A stretch of 62,310 bases of DNA from DASVEE01 sp036399695 (GTDB lineage Bacteria > Acidobacteriota > Thermoanaerobaculia > Gp7-AA8), in the NCBI GenBank assembly GCA_036399695.1, contig DASWMP010000357.1:1-62310 (forward strand), written 5' to 3'. A program made the position numbers and the translations under genes. How positions within the stretch are numbered: position 1 is the stretch's first letter; each line of letters begins with the position of its first letter. The notes under the pieces were generated by a model. The model saw nothing but the letters and a program-made list of their open reading frames with translations. It searched no databases and was not told where the DNA came from. Below, piece after piece: positions 52,025 through 60,143 of this stretch.

Positions 52025-53743
52025 ATGAGAAAGAAATTCGTTGCTATCGTCCTTTTGCTGTTGCTCGCTGTCCCGTCGTACGCCGTCCTGCCGCCCGATC
52101 CGCCGACCGGCGGCACCGCCGGTGTTCGTCCGAAGACCTGTACCAATGTGGTGCTGACGGCGGCGGATCTGCCGGCGGCTTGTCACACGTCCGGGAGCTA
52201 TGCGGCGGCCGAGGCTTGTGCCGATGCTATGGCGGTGAAGTTTCCGGACATCTTTCCCGGCGTGATCCTCGGGTATCAGCAGGACGGGAAGGCGGCCACG
52301 GTCACGGCGCATGGGCGGGGGCTCGGGCCGACGTCCGTCGTGTCGCTGGCTTCGGTCTCGAAGCCGCTGCCGAACACCGCGTTCGTGAAGCTCGTGCAGG
52401 ATCACTATGCGTCGCCGGCCTGCACGCCGATGACGGCCAACTGCATCTTTCCGCAGAAGTTCGAGACGAAGCTGGCCGATGCGCTGAAGGTCATCGACCG
52501 TCTTCGCGGGACCACCACGTACGACGACTGGTTCAACCGCATCGACTACGCCGACGCGGCCAAGCAGCGCACCTGGAAGCACGCCATCACGCTCGAGCAG
52601 ATCATGCAGATGACGGCCGGGTTCTCGCCGATCGCCTTCACCGGCTATCGCTTCTGCCCGAACGGCGTCTGCCCCACCGACACCTCGGCGTACGACTGGA
52701 CGTGCGATCCGAACGACGTCAACCATCCGGACTATCAGTCCTGCCGCGTCGCGTTCCTGTACAACCAGTACCTGGCCACGCGCGGCCCGGCGCTGCCGAA
52801 CGGCTGCAAGCCGCGTCCCGTCAGCGGCCCGCGTACGTTCAACTTCGAGAATTACTACAACGGCGACGTCGACGCGTCGTACCGCCTGATGCGGGAGTTC
52901 GAGCGCCGCTATTCGTTCGAGCCGGGGCTGCTCGGTGAGTGCGTACTGGTGGAGGGTGTGAACGGCGGCTCCTGGATCGACGGCCGCGCGGTGCGCGAGA
53001 GCGACATCGGGAAGTTCTACCTCGGCCTGCCGCTGATGTATGAGCCGGGCACGGACAGCAAGTACGCGCAGCCGGGCTTCTACATCATGTCGTACCTGAT
53101 CGAGAGCGTGTCGGGACAGCGCTTCGATACCTACCTCAAGAACCAGATCCTCACGCCGCTGGGAATGACGGACACGTCGTTCTACATCGCGCCCGGCTCG
53201 TCGCAGCACAACCGTCTGGCGGACATCAAGCGCGTTCCGGACTTCCCGACGCGCGTGCTGCCGGACATCGCCGCGCCGGTCGACCTCGCGAACATCCACG
53301 GCACCGACAAGAACTGGGACGAGCTGCGCCGCGGCTGGCAGAATCGCTGGCCCGAGGGGGGTGGAAACACGACAGCCGGCGACCTGCTGCGCTTCCTCAC
53401 CTTCGCCCGCACCGGTAAGACGCCTGCCGGACAGGTGCTGCTGAACGCCGACTCGGTGCTCAGAATCACGACTGAAGACGATGTGCACAGCAGCCGCACG
53501 TACGCCTTCGCGACGGCCGGCGAAGGCGTCCTCACGGGCAACGGTTACTTCGGCACGCAGTTCAAACGCGACCTGAAGCGCTGCAACAGCTCCACGGTGC
53601 TGACGCAGACGATCACCGAATCGCCGGAAGGTCTGGCGAAGTATCGCGTGCAGCTCTGCGACTACCAGTTCGGCGACATGAAGTTCCTGCGCGACTGGCT
53701 GCAGGGCATGCTCGACGCGATCCCCAGCGCGTGCGCTCCGTAG
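52025..53743 (+). CDS. Serine hydrolase of the beta-lactamase/class C family
   Basis: A 572-residue exported protein with a signal peptide (about 1-20, VPSYA). The SxxK motif is Ser110-Val-Ser-Lys113 (SLASVSKPLP). The second motif reads YAQ (KYAQPGFYIM) instead of the usual YxN, which may alter deacylation. The protein is larger than most of its family; Cys-rich inserts (CPNGVCPTD, DYQSCRVAF) probably form disulphides. GGAGG 6 nt before the ATG sets the start at 52025. Likely a periplasmic esterase or D,D-peptidase-like enzyme. Confidence 0.88.
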   Translation: MRKKFVAIVLLLLLAVPSYAVLPPDPPTGGTAGVRPKTCTNVVLTAADLPAACHTSGSYAAAEACADAMAVKFPDIFPGVILGYQQDGKAATVTAHGRGLGPTSVVSLASVSKPLPNTAFVKLVQDHYASPACTPMTANCIFPQKFETKLADALKVIDRLRGTTTYDDWFNRIDYADAAKQRTWKHAITLEQIMQMTAGFSPIAFTGYRFCPNGVCPTDTSAYDWTCDPNDVNHPDYQSCRVAFLYNQYLATRGPALPNGCKPRPVSGPRTFNFENYYNGDVDASYRLMREFERRYSFEPGLLGECVLVEGVNGGSWIDGRAVRESDIGKFYLGLPLMYEPGTDSKYAQPGFYIMSYLIESVSGQRFDTYLKNQILTPLGMTDTSFYIAPGSSQHNRLADIKRVPDFPTRVLPDIAAPVDLANIHGTDKNWDELRRGWQNRWPEGGGNTTAGDLLRFLTFARTGKTPAGQVLLNADSVLRITTEDDVHSSRTYAFATAGEGVLTGNGYFGTQFKRDLKRCNSSTVLTQTITESPEGLAKYRVQLCDYQFGDMKFLRDWLQGMLDAIPSACAP

Positions 53744-53756
53744 GTTTCGAACAAAC

Positions 53757-53782
53757 GCAGGGCGGGCGCCAGCCCGCCCTGC
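53757..53782. terminator. Strong hairpin between convergent genes
   Basis: GCAGGGCGGGC pairs perfectly with GCCCGCCCTGC around a 4-nt loop. It lies between the serine hydrolase stop and the end of the minus-strand PilZ-like gene, and a partial REP (GGATTGTCCGTCCTCCAC) follows at 53789-53806. Probably a bidirectional terminator. Confidence 0.75.
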
Positions 53783-53818
53783 ATTTCAGGATTGTCCGTC
53801 CTCCACCAGCGCCGCCGT

Positions 53819-54436
53819 TCAGACGGCTGGCGGGAGGCTCACGGCGGCGAATTCGCGCAAGGCGTGGCGGCCGTCTTCGTCCGACTCTTCGTAGGCGAGC
53901 TGGAGGAGGGTGACCTGGTCTTCGGTCTCGGCGGCCGAGATCGTGAAGCCGTCCGGCGGCTGGTCGCGGCGGGTGGTGGATTCGCGTGTCCAGCGTCCTG
54001 CATTCAGTTGGCATCGCAGGAACGGCTCGTTCGAGCGGGCCGCGGAGCCGAGGTCGGAGAGCATCCGGTCGCCGTCGATGACGTTGTGCTCGAGGTCGCC
54101 TTCGGCGTTGGCCTGCTCGGCGCGGCGGATCTGGCTCTCATAGCGGGCGATGAACTCCGGCAGGCCGGCGCCGGGCTCCTGGAAGCGCACCAGCAGGTCC
54201 CGATCGGGTGACAGGCCGTGATCGGCGACGGCGGTGACGAGTGCGGGCACGCGCACGTTTCCGCGGCCGTCGAGAAAGGCCAGCTCGCGCTCGGCTCCCT
54301 GCTCGACGTCGCATTGCCCCATGAGGAGTGCGCCGGACGGCCCGAGGTCGAGCACCACGACGCGCTCCTCGCCGAAAGTGGCGGGAATCGGCTTGGCCAG
54401 CCGCAGCCATGCAGCGAAAGATTCACGCGGCGTCAT
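53819..54436 (-). CDS. PilZ-like domain hypothetical protein
   Basis: 205 residues from the ATG at 54436 (MTPRESFAAW). The beta-rich core (RVVVLDLGPSGALLMGQ, ADHGLSPDRDLLVRFQEP) resembles a PilZ domain, although the RxxxR cyclic di-GMP switch is not clear. The C-terminal part (about 130-205) is helical. It is divergent from the padR gene. A role in cyclic di-GMP signalling with the GGDEF-EAL protein is speculation. Confidence 0.6.
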   Translation of the reverse strand: MTPRESFAAWLRLAKPIPATFGEERVVVLDLGPSGALLMGQCDVEQGAERELAFLDGRGNVRVPALVTAVADHGLSPDRDLLVRFQEPGAGLPEFIARYESQIRRAEQANAEGDLEHNVIDGDRMLSDLGSAARSNEPFLRCQLNAGRWTRESTTRRDQPPDGFTISAAETEDQVTLLQLAYEESDEDGRHALREFAAVSLPPAV

Positions 54437-54520
54437 GCAGCGGGCATTGTGCAGCATCGCGGGCTTTCGGCACATCCTCCCGTTCAGATGCCGGATCCAT
54501 CCCAGGCCACCTGTTACAAC

Positions 54521-54551
54521 CAGCTACCATGTATTGACAGCTACCATGCAT
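54521..54551 (+). promoter_or_regulatory. Direct repeat, candidate PadR operator
   Basis: CAGCTACCATGTAT (54521-54534) and CAGCTACCATGCAT (54538-54551) differ by one base and repeat at 17 bp. They lie just upstream of the padR start. PadR proteins usually autoregulate through ATGTAT/ATACAT-type sites. An operator role is inference. Confidence 0.5.
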
Positions 54552-54568
54552 GGACCTACGTTGCTGGC

Positions 54569-54916
54569 GTGACCGATTCCTTCTACGTCAACTGGACCAC
54601 GCAGCTACGCAAGGGGCTTCTCGAGCTGGCCATCCTCAACACGCTCGATGGCGGGTCGCTTTACGGCTACGACATCGTCCGGCGGCTGGGGGAGGTCGAC
54701 GGGCTGGTGATCACGGAGGGGACGGTCTACCCGATTCTCAGCCGGCTGAAAAACGAACGCTACGTGGATACGTATATCGAGGAATCCCCCGAGGGGCCGG
54801 CGCGGAAGTATTACCGGCTGACGCGGAGTGGACGCAACGAGCTCAAGCGAATGAACGAACACTGGCTTCGGCTGCACGACGCCATCGGCACTCTCAAAAA
54901 GGAACGCGAGCGATGA
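54569..54916 (+). CDS. PadR family transcriptional regulator
   Basis: A 115-residue winged-helix regulator. QLRKGLLELAILNTLDGG, GYDIVRRL and the recognition segment ITEGTVYPILSRLKNERYVDTYIE are diagnostic of PadR. I chose the GTG at 54569 because homologues begin near this point. It overlaps the next gene by 4 nt; PadR coupled to a HAAS-domain membrane protein is a common signalling pair. Confidence 0.93.
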   Translation: MTDSFYVNWTTQLRKGLLELAILNTLDGGSLYGYDIVRRLGEVDGLVITEGTVYPILSRLKNERYVDTYIEESPEGPARKYYRLTRSGRNELKRMNEHWLRLHDAIGTLKKERER

Positions 54917-55731
54917 TCGACTACACCCCTTCGGCACAGCAGCGGTTGGATGACTACTTCGGGCGTCTGCGGCGCTCCTTGCGGCGAGCGTCGCCATCGG
55001 AAGCGGACGACGTCGAGCAGAGCGTGCGGGAGCACATCGAGGTGGCGCTCGCGGGCGCGCCCGCTCCTGTCGGCGGCGAACAGCTCGCCGAGGTGCTCGA
55101 CCGGCTCGGGGCGCCCGATGGCTGGGTGCCGGCCGACGACCGGTCGCTGGTTCAGCGGGCCCTGCGGCAGGTCAAGGATCGTCTGCGCTTCGGCCCCGAG
55201 GAGTGGCGCCTTGCGTATGTCACGTTTGGCCTGTTTCTTCTGGCGCTGATCCTCATGCCGGTCGGCATCGGCTTCTTCCTGATGATCGCGTCGTTCGTGG
55301 CGAGCCGCGCGTACGTCGACTTCATGGAGGCGAAGCAGGAAGCGGCCGGCGCGCGCCGCTGGCTGGTCTATCCGCCGATCGGGTTCTTTCTCGCCGCCGC
55401 CACGGCCTTGTTCGTCGTGGGGCCTGCCGGTCCGGCGCTGGCGTGGGGCATAGGCGACGAGGGATTCCTGCGCCTGCTCGAACAGTCGCAGATACGCGCG
55501 CCGTATCAGGAAGCGCAGTTCGTCGCCGGCGCGGCTGTGACGGTGCTCGGAGCGTGGTGGGTGCTCGCCTCGTTGGCCGGCATGGCCTTCCTGCCGGTGA
55601 TCCGCTTCATCTTCAAGCCGCTCCTCGCACGCGTGCGCCGTACCCACTTCCTCGGCCTGACGATCGTCGGAGTCCTCGCCCTCGTCCTCGGGTTCGTCCT
55701 GCTCCGCCCCTGGATCTCACAGGCATGGTGA
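54913..55731 (+). CDS. HAAS-domain membrane protein
   Basis: 272 residues: an N-terminal HAAS signalling domain (about 8-75; RLDDYFGRLRRSLRRASPSEADDVEQSVREHI) followed by about five membrane helices. HAAS proteins are usually encoded with and controlled by PadR regulators. Its start overlaps the padR stop (ATGA). The transported or sensed signal is unknown. Confidence 0.82.
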   Translation: MIDYTPSAQQRLDDYFGRLRRSLRRASPSEADDVEQSVREHIEVALAGAPAPVGGEQLAEVLDRLGAPDGWVPADDRSLVQRALRQVKDRLRFGPEEWRLAYVTFGLFLLALILMPVGIGFFLMIASFVASRAYVDFMEAKQEAAGARRWLVYPPIGFFLAAATALFVVGPAGPALAWGIGDEGFLRLLEQSQIRAPYQEAQFVAGAAVTVLGAWWVLASLAGMAFLPVIRFIFKPLLARVRRTHFLGLTIVGVLALVLGFVLLRPWISQAW

Positions 55732-55746
55732 CGAGCGCCGGCGCGC

Positions 55747-55998
55747 TCAGCGCCGGTTCTTGTCGACGATGGCCACGATGATGACGACGAAGGCGGTGAG
55801 GCGGAGGAGGTAGAGGGGGGCCTGCTGTTCGAGGATCTCCTGCGTCAGGGCGATGGCGAGCCGCTGGATGGCCAGGAGCACGAAGGCGCCGGAGAACATG
55901 AGGAACAGGCGGTCGCGCGACTTCGACCAGAACTTGGCGAAGAAGAGGGCGATGGCCGCGTATTCGGCGATGAGGATGCCGGACAGCAGGTCGGTCAT
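55747..55998 (-). CDS. DUF5985 family small membrane protein (second copy)
   Basis: 83 residues, three predicted membrane helices, ending VIIVAIVDKNRR as in the DUF5985 family. I chose the ATG at 55998, which overlaps the stop of the related gene upstream by 4 nt. The two look like a heteromeric pair. Confidence 0.8.
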   Translation of the reverse strand: MTDLLSGILIAEYAAIALFFAKFWSKSRDRLFLMFSGAFVLLAIQRLAIALTQEILEQQAPLYLLRLTAFVVIIVAIVDKNRR

Positions 55999-56255
55999 CG
56001 TGTCTCCCACACGAGCGCGTACAGCAGCGCGCCCGCCCCGATGACCGCCGGGATGATGCGCCAGATCGACAGGTCGACCGCGTCTCCCGTTCTCAGGTCC
56101 ACGACCAGGAGCACGTTGTTGAGAGCCAGTCCGATGAAGCAGACGGCGCTCCACAGCAGCAGGTGCGCTTTCGACTGCCGATAGCCTCGGAGCAGAAGGA
56201 TCGCGCAGAGCGTGCTGGTTGCGGCGCAGAGGATGTAGACGATGTTTCCGAACAT
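55995..56255 (-). CDS. DUF5985 family small membrane protein (first copy)
   Basis: 86 residues, three membrane helices. FIGLALNNVLLVVDL is the family core. It follows the winged-helix-like gene by 13 nt and overlaps the second DUF5985 gene. Function is unknown. Confidence 0.82.
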   Translation of the reverse strand: MFGNIVYILCAATSTLCAILLLRGYRQSKAHLLLWSAVCFIGLALNNVLLVVDLRTGDAVDLSIWRIIPAVIGAGALLYALVWETR

Positions 56256-56268
56256 GGTTTCGGCAGTC

Positions 56269-56643
56269 CTACTTCTTCAACTTGAATGCATCGGAGAAGC
56301 TGCGGATCGGGTCACGAGGTGCTTCGACGGCGATCATCACGGCGTCGCGATTGTCAGCCAGGACCTCGCTCAGCTCCTGGAGCAGCGCGTTCGTCTCCGG
56401 ATCGGCGCCCGTGTAACGGTAGCGGGGAATGGAGCTGGGCTCGAAGGCGATCAAGCCGCCGGAGGCCAGCAGGAAGAGCCGCATGGCCGCGGTCTCGGGA
56501 GCGGTGCCCAGGGTGACGGCAACTTCGGGAGCGGTCCACGACCGCTCCGGGTCGGCCCGCAGGAGCATGACGACTTCGATCTGGTCGAGCGACGAGAGGC
56601 GCTGCTCGAGGAATGTTTTCAACCGCTCCGAGACGCCGCCCAT
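56269..56643 (-). CDS. Winged-helix-like hypothetical protein of the DUF5985 operon
   Basis: 124 residues: QIEVVMLLRADPERSWTAPEVAVTLG and AAMRLFLLASGGLI resemble a winged helix-turn-helix, and the C-terminus is helical. It leads a three-gene operon with the two DUF5985 genes, an association I recall from other acidobacterial genomes. It is likely their regulator or cytoplasmic partner. Confidence 0.65.
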   Translation of the reverse strand: MGGVSERLKTFLEQRLSSLDQIEVVMLLRADPERSWTAPEVAVTLGTAPETAAMRLFLLASGGLIAFEPSSIPRYRYTGADPETNALLQELSEVLADNRDAVMIAVEAPRDPIRSFSDAFKLKK

Positions 56644-56724
56644 GAACGGCGCACGTTAGCACAGGCGGTGCGGCGCGCTATCCGGTAAAGGGGGGAGACG
56701 TGCGCGACTGTAGTGGCGGTGTGC

Positions 56725-56831
56725 GGTGTGCGTTGCCCGGTGCCCGTGGTCCGTGGTAGCAATGGGACCTATCTGTCCCATTGGTCCCATAGCCGACGGG
56801 CAACGGACAACGGACAACGCGCAACGCGCAA
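56725..56831. repeat. Heptamer inverted repeat with nested 9-bp units, locus H
   Basis: The left arm has GTGTGCG, GTTGCCC and TGGTCCG-type units (from 56725). The right arm (about 56795-56831) has ACGGGCA, ACGGACA and ACGCGCA units, the complements of GTTGCCC, GTTGTCC and GTTGCGC. The centre (56759-56793) holds a TCCCATTGG/TCCCATAGC pair and its inversion, the 9-bp motif also seen at 8261-8291. Confidence 0.88.
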
Positions 56832-56837
56832 CGTCTT

Positions 56838-57707
56838 CTATCCGGCCACGCGCCTTGCGCGCGTCGTTTTGGGCGTGGCCAGCGTGCGCAGCGCGTCTTC
56901 CACGGCCATCGCCCAGCCGAGCGGGGCCGGGGCGGGGGCGATGCGTGCGGCCGGCACTCTGGCCAGCAGGTCGCGGTCGACATGGCCCTCCGCGTCGGGG
57001 ATGACGATGGGGATCTCGGTGCGCATCAGGAACTCGGCGTCGACGAGCGATCCTCCGACGCCGATGGCGAGATCGCACTGGAGCTCTTCGCGCAGCCGCG
57101 AGAACGCTTCCCCTTCATCGCACTGGCGGCACAGGTGCAGGAATCGCCGGCCGCGGCGTACGGAGAAGCCGATCTCCTCGGCGGCTCGCTGGACGGCTTG
57201 GAGGTCGCCGTTCTCGACGACGAAGGGCTCGCTGAACGCGCGCCGCGTGGAGGCCTGCAGCATCTCGCCCGACCGGCCGGAGACTTGCGCGGCCGCGGAG
57301 TGCTCCATCGCCGAGTAGATGAGCAGGTCGGCGCCGGAGCGGTCTTCGATATCCGTGATCACGTCGAGAAAAGTCTCGACGGGCGGACCGCACGGCTCGA
57401 CTTCCCACGTGCCGTCTTTCCAGCGAGCGATGGCGCCGCCGGCTTCGATGACCATCGCCGTCTGCAATCCGAGCGCGGCCGCGATGGGCGCGAGCTCGTC
57501 GAGCGTCATGACGGACATCGGGATGACGGGGATGCCGGCGGCCAGCAGACGCTGGATCGTGGCGCGGCTCCGGCCTGCTTCGAAGGTGCGGGAGTCGAGC
57601 AGCGTGCCGTCGACGGCCGTGAAGACGGCCACGCGGTGACTCTTGTTGCCGGGAGCAGCTTTGCGTTTCGGGCGGATGCGGACCGCGGCGGGCTTGGGCG
57701 TTTCCAT
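56838..57707 (-). CDS. HAD-IIB protein (mannosyl-3-phosphoglycerate phosphatase-like), probably catalytically dead
   Basis: A 289-residue HAD-superfamily IIB fold related to mannosyl-3-phosphoglycerate phosphatases. Motif I reads FTAVDGTLLD, so the nucleophilic Asp of the usual FTDLDGTLLD is Ala. Motif IV reads GVGGSLVDAEFL in place of GxGDSxNDxxML, losing a metal-binding Asp. Motif II (VIPMSVMT) and the cap domain remain. This suggests a pseudo-enzyme used for binding or regulation. It is divergent from the trehalose genes. Sequence error is unlikely because both motifs changed independently. Confidence 0.8.
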   Translation of the reverse strand: METPKPAAVRIRPKRKAAPGNKSHRVAVFTAVDGTLLDSRTFEAGRSRATIQRLLAAGIPVIPMSVMTLDELAPIAAALGLQTAMVIEAGGAIARWKDGTWEVEPCGPPVETFLDVITDIEDRSGADLLIYSAMEHSAAAQVSGRSGEMLQASTRRAFSEPFVVENGDLQAVQRAAEEIGFSVRRGRRFLHLCRQCDEGEAFSRLREELQCDLAIGVGGSLVDAEFLMRTEIPIVIPDAEGHVDRDLLARVPAARIAPAPAPLGWAMAVEDALRTLATPKTTRARRVAG

Positions 57708-57849
57708 GGTGCGGCACGTTACCCGCGCGCGGCCGCGCTTCCAATCCGGTAAAGGGGGGAGGCGGGTGCGGCGAATGACCGGGCCTCCCCTGTAGACCGG
57801 ATGTACATCGCTTCCGCGCGGCCGTAACTTGTGGGCAGAAAGGGGCCGC

Positions 57850-59433
57850 ATGTCGATGCGTACAGCAGTCACGCTGGATTCGCCGGGGATGGAGGGGGCC
57901 GGGCGCCTTCGGGAGCTCGTGAACGCGGAGATTCCGAACGGCGGGCTCATCGTAATGGCCAACCGCGAGCCGTATTCGCACGAGCTCGAGAAAGGTGGGG
58001 CCATCGTCGTGCGGCAGCCGGCCAGCGGCCTCGTGACCGGCATCGAGCCGATGCTGCGCGCGTGTGGAGGCACGTGGATCGCGCATGCCGGCGGTTCCGC
58101 CGATCGCGTGAGTGCCGACCGCATGGGGCGGCTGGCCGTGCCGCCGGGCGCGCCGGAGTACACGCTGCGCCGGCTCTGGATCGAAGAGGAAGCGTACGAG
58201 CGGTATTACTCCGGGTTCGCGAATGAAGGGATCTGGCCGCTCTGTCACCTGGCGCACACGCAGCCGTCGTTCCGCGCGACGGACTGGAGCGCGTATCAGG
58301 CGGTCAACGAAACGTTCGCGCGGGCGGCCATCGAAGAGGCGAGCGGCGAGGCGCGCGCGGACGGGCTGCTGCTGATTCAGGACTATCACTTCGCGCTCGT
58401 GCCGAAGCTGGTGCGCGAGCAGGCGCCGCACGTCGTCACGAGCCTGTTCTGGCACATCCCCTGGCCCAACGCCGAGGTTGCCGGGATCTGTCCGTGGAAG
58501 GAGGAGATCCTGGAGGGGATGCTCGGGGCGGACATCATCGGGTTCCACACGCGGCAGTACTGCCTGAACTTCCTGGAGACGGTGCAGCGCTACCTCGAGT
58601 GCCGCGTCGATCTCGAGACCATGTCCGTGTTGCACGGCGGTCATCGCACGCAGATCCGCACGTATCCGATCAGCGTGGAGTGGCCGTATCCGGGCGCGAC
58701 GCGTGACGACGGAGCCGCCCTGCGCGCGGCGCTCGGGATCGCTCCCGACGCGCACGTCAGCATCGGTGTCGACCGGGCGGACTACACGAAGGGGCTCGTC
58801 GAACGGATGGCCGCGGTGGAGCTGCTGCTGGAGCAGAACCCTGCGCTGATCGGCCGGTATGTGCTGGTGCAGCTCGCGTCGCCGACGCGTACGCGCATCC
58901 CCAGATACCAGCGGCTGGCCGAGGAGCTGACCGAGATCGTCGAGCGGGTGAACGCCCGCTTCGCAACCGGAACGTGGAAGCCAATTCTGCTGCAGATGCG
59001 CACGTTCAGTCCGGAGGAAGTGCGCCGCTACTACGCGATGGCGGACAGCGCGCTCGTCACGCCGTTGCACGACGGGATGAACCTCGTGGCCAAGGAGTAC
59101 GTCGCGGCCTGCGCGGACGGCGACGGTGCGCTCGTCCTCAGCGTCTTCGCCGGGGCAGCGAAGGAGCTGGACGGGGCGCTGCTCGTGAATCCGTACGACA
59201 CGCAGCAGGTCGCGGAGACGATCCTCCGTTCCGTGTTCATGCCGGTGGCGGAACGGCGCGCGCGCATGCAGACGATGCGGGAGCAGATCGCGTCGCACTC
59301 CATCTACGACTGGTCGGGGAAGCTGCTGACGGACATGTGCGACGTGCGCCAGCAGCGCGCCCGTTTCTGGCCGCAACGGATCGCGCCGCAGCGGGCCGCG
59401 CAGCATGCGACAGCGCGGGAAGTGGTGGCATGA
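57850..59433 (+). CDS. otsA: Trehalose-6-phosphate synthase (GT20)
   Basis: A 527-residue retaining glycosyltransferase making trehalose 6-phosphate from UDP- or other NDP-glucose and glucose 6-phosphate. Diagnostic segments: ANREPYSH near the N-terminus, IQDYHFALVP, HIPWPNAEV, GVDRADYTKGL and the nucleotide-binding LHDGMNLVAKEYVA. I chose the ATG at 57850 with AAGGGG upstream. It overlaps otsB by 4 nt. Trehalose would serve osmotic or desiccation protection. Confidence 0.93.
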   Translation: MSMRTAVTLDSPGMEGAGRLRELVNAEIPNGGLIVMANREPYSHELEKGGAIVVRQPASGLVTGIEPMLRACGGTWIAHAGGSADRVSADRMGRLAVPPGAPEYTLRRLWIEEEAYERYYSGFANEGIWPLCHLAHTQPSFRATDWSAYQAVNETFARAAIEEASGEARADGLLLIQDYHFALVPKLVREQAPHVVTSLFWHIPWPNAEVAGICPWKEEILEGMLGADIIGFHTRQYCLNFLETVQRYLECRVDLETMSVLHGGHRTQIRTYPISVEWPYPGATRDDGAALRAALGIAPDAHVSIGVDRADYTKGLVERMAAVELLLEQNPALIGRYVLVQLASPTRTRIPRYQRLAEELTEIVERVNARFATGTWKPILLQMRTFSPEEVRRYYAMADSALVTPLHDGMNLVAKEYVAACADGDGALVLSVFAGAAKELDGALLVNPYDTQQVAETILRSVFMPVAERRARMQTMREQIASHSIYDWSGKLLTDMCDVRQQRARFWPQRIAPQRAAQHATAREVVA

Positions 59434-60137
59434 TGGCCGGCGGCTCCACGCTCCTGGCGTTCGATTTCGACGGCACGCTCGCGCCGATCCGCGACGATCC
59501 GGCGGCGGTGGCGCTGGATCGCGGTGCCTCGGCGCTGCTCGCCGAGGCCTCGAGCATGGAAGGCGTGGTCGTGGCCATCGTCTCCGGCCGCGATGCGGAC
59601 GACCTCACGGGCCGCGTCAACACGCCGGGCGCCTACCTCATCGCCTCGCACGGGCTCGAGATCCGCGCGCCGGGCGGGCTCCTCGTCCGCGATGTGCCGC
59701 CGCTCGCGGTCGACCTCGATTCGGAGCTCGGGCGCGAGATCAGAGCCAGCGGGCTCCGCCTCGAAACGAAGAAGCACGCGCTGGCCCTGCACTGGCGCGG
59801 CGTGCCGTACGAGGCCATCGAGCCGGTCGTCGAGATGTTCCGGCGCTGGGCCCGGGACGCGCAGCTCGACCTCATCGAGGGCCGCTGCGTCGTGGAAGCG
59901 CGGCGGCCGGGCGGTGGCAAGGAGGAGGCGCTGCGGTGGCTGGCGCGCGTGGTCGGCGCCGGGCGCGTCGTCTACGCCGGGGACGACATCACGGACTTTG
60001 GTCCGCTGCGCTTTGCGGCGGAGCACGGCCGCGCGCTTTTCGTCGCCAGTGGCGAACGGTTGCCGCCTCCCGGCGTGACGGTGGTCGGCTCGTTTCGCGA
60101 GCTCTTCCGTCTGATCCGCCAGGAAGTGATGATCTGA
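59430..60137 (+). CDS. otsB: Trehalose-6-phosphate phosphatase
   Basis: A 235-residue HAD-IIB phosphatase. LLAFDFDGTLAPI (about 8-20) holds both catalytic Asp residues, VVAIVSGRD the motif II Ser, and YAGDDITDFGPL motif IV; all are intact, in contrast to the HAD protein at 56838. The start overlaps otsA (ATGA), so the two enzymes are co-translated. It removes phosphate from trehalose 6-phosphate. Confidence 0.93.
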   Translation: MMAGGSTLLAFDFDGTLAPIRDDPAAVALDRGASALLAEASSMEGVVVAIVSGRDADDLTGRVNTPGAYLIASHGLEIRAPGGLLVRDVPPLAVDLDSELGREIRASGLRLETKKHALALHWRGVPYEAIEPVVEMFRRWARDAQLDLIEGRCVVEARRPGGGKEEALRWLARVVGAGRVVYAGDDITDFGPLRFAAEHGRALFVASGERLPPPGVTVVGSFRELFRLIRQEVMI

Positions 60138-60143
60138 CTGCAC

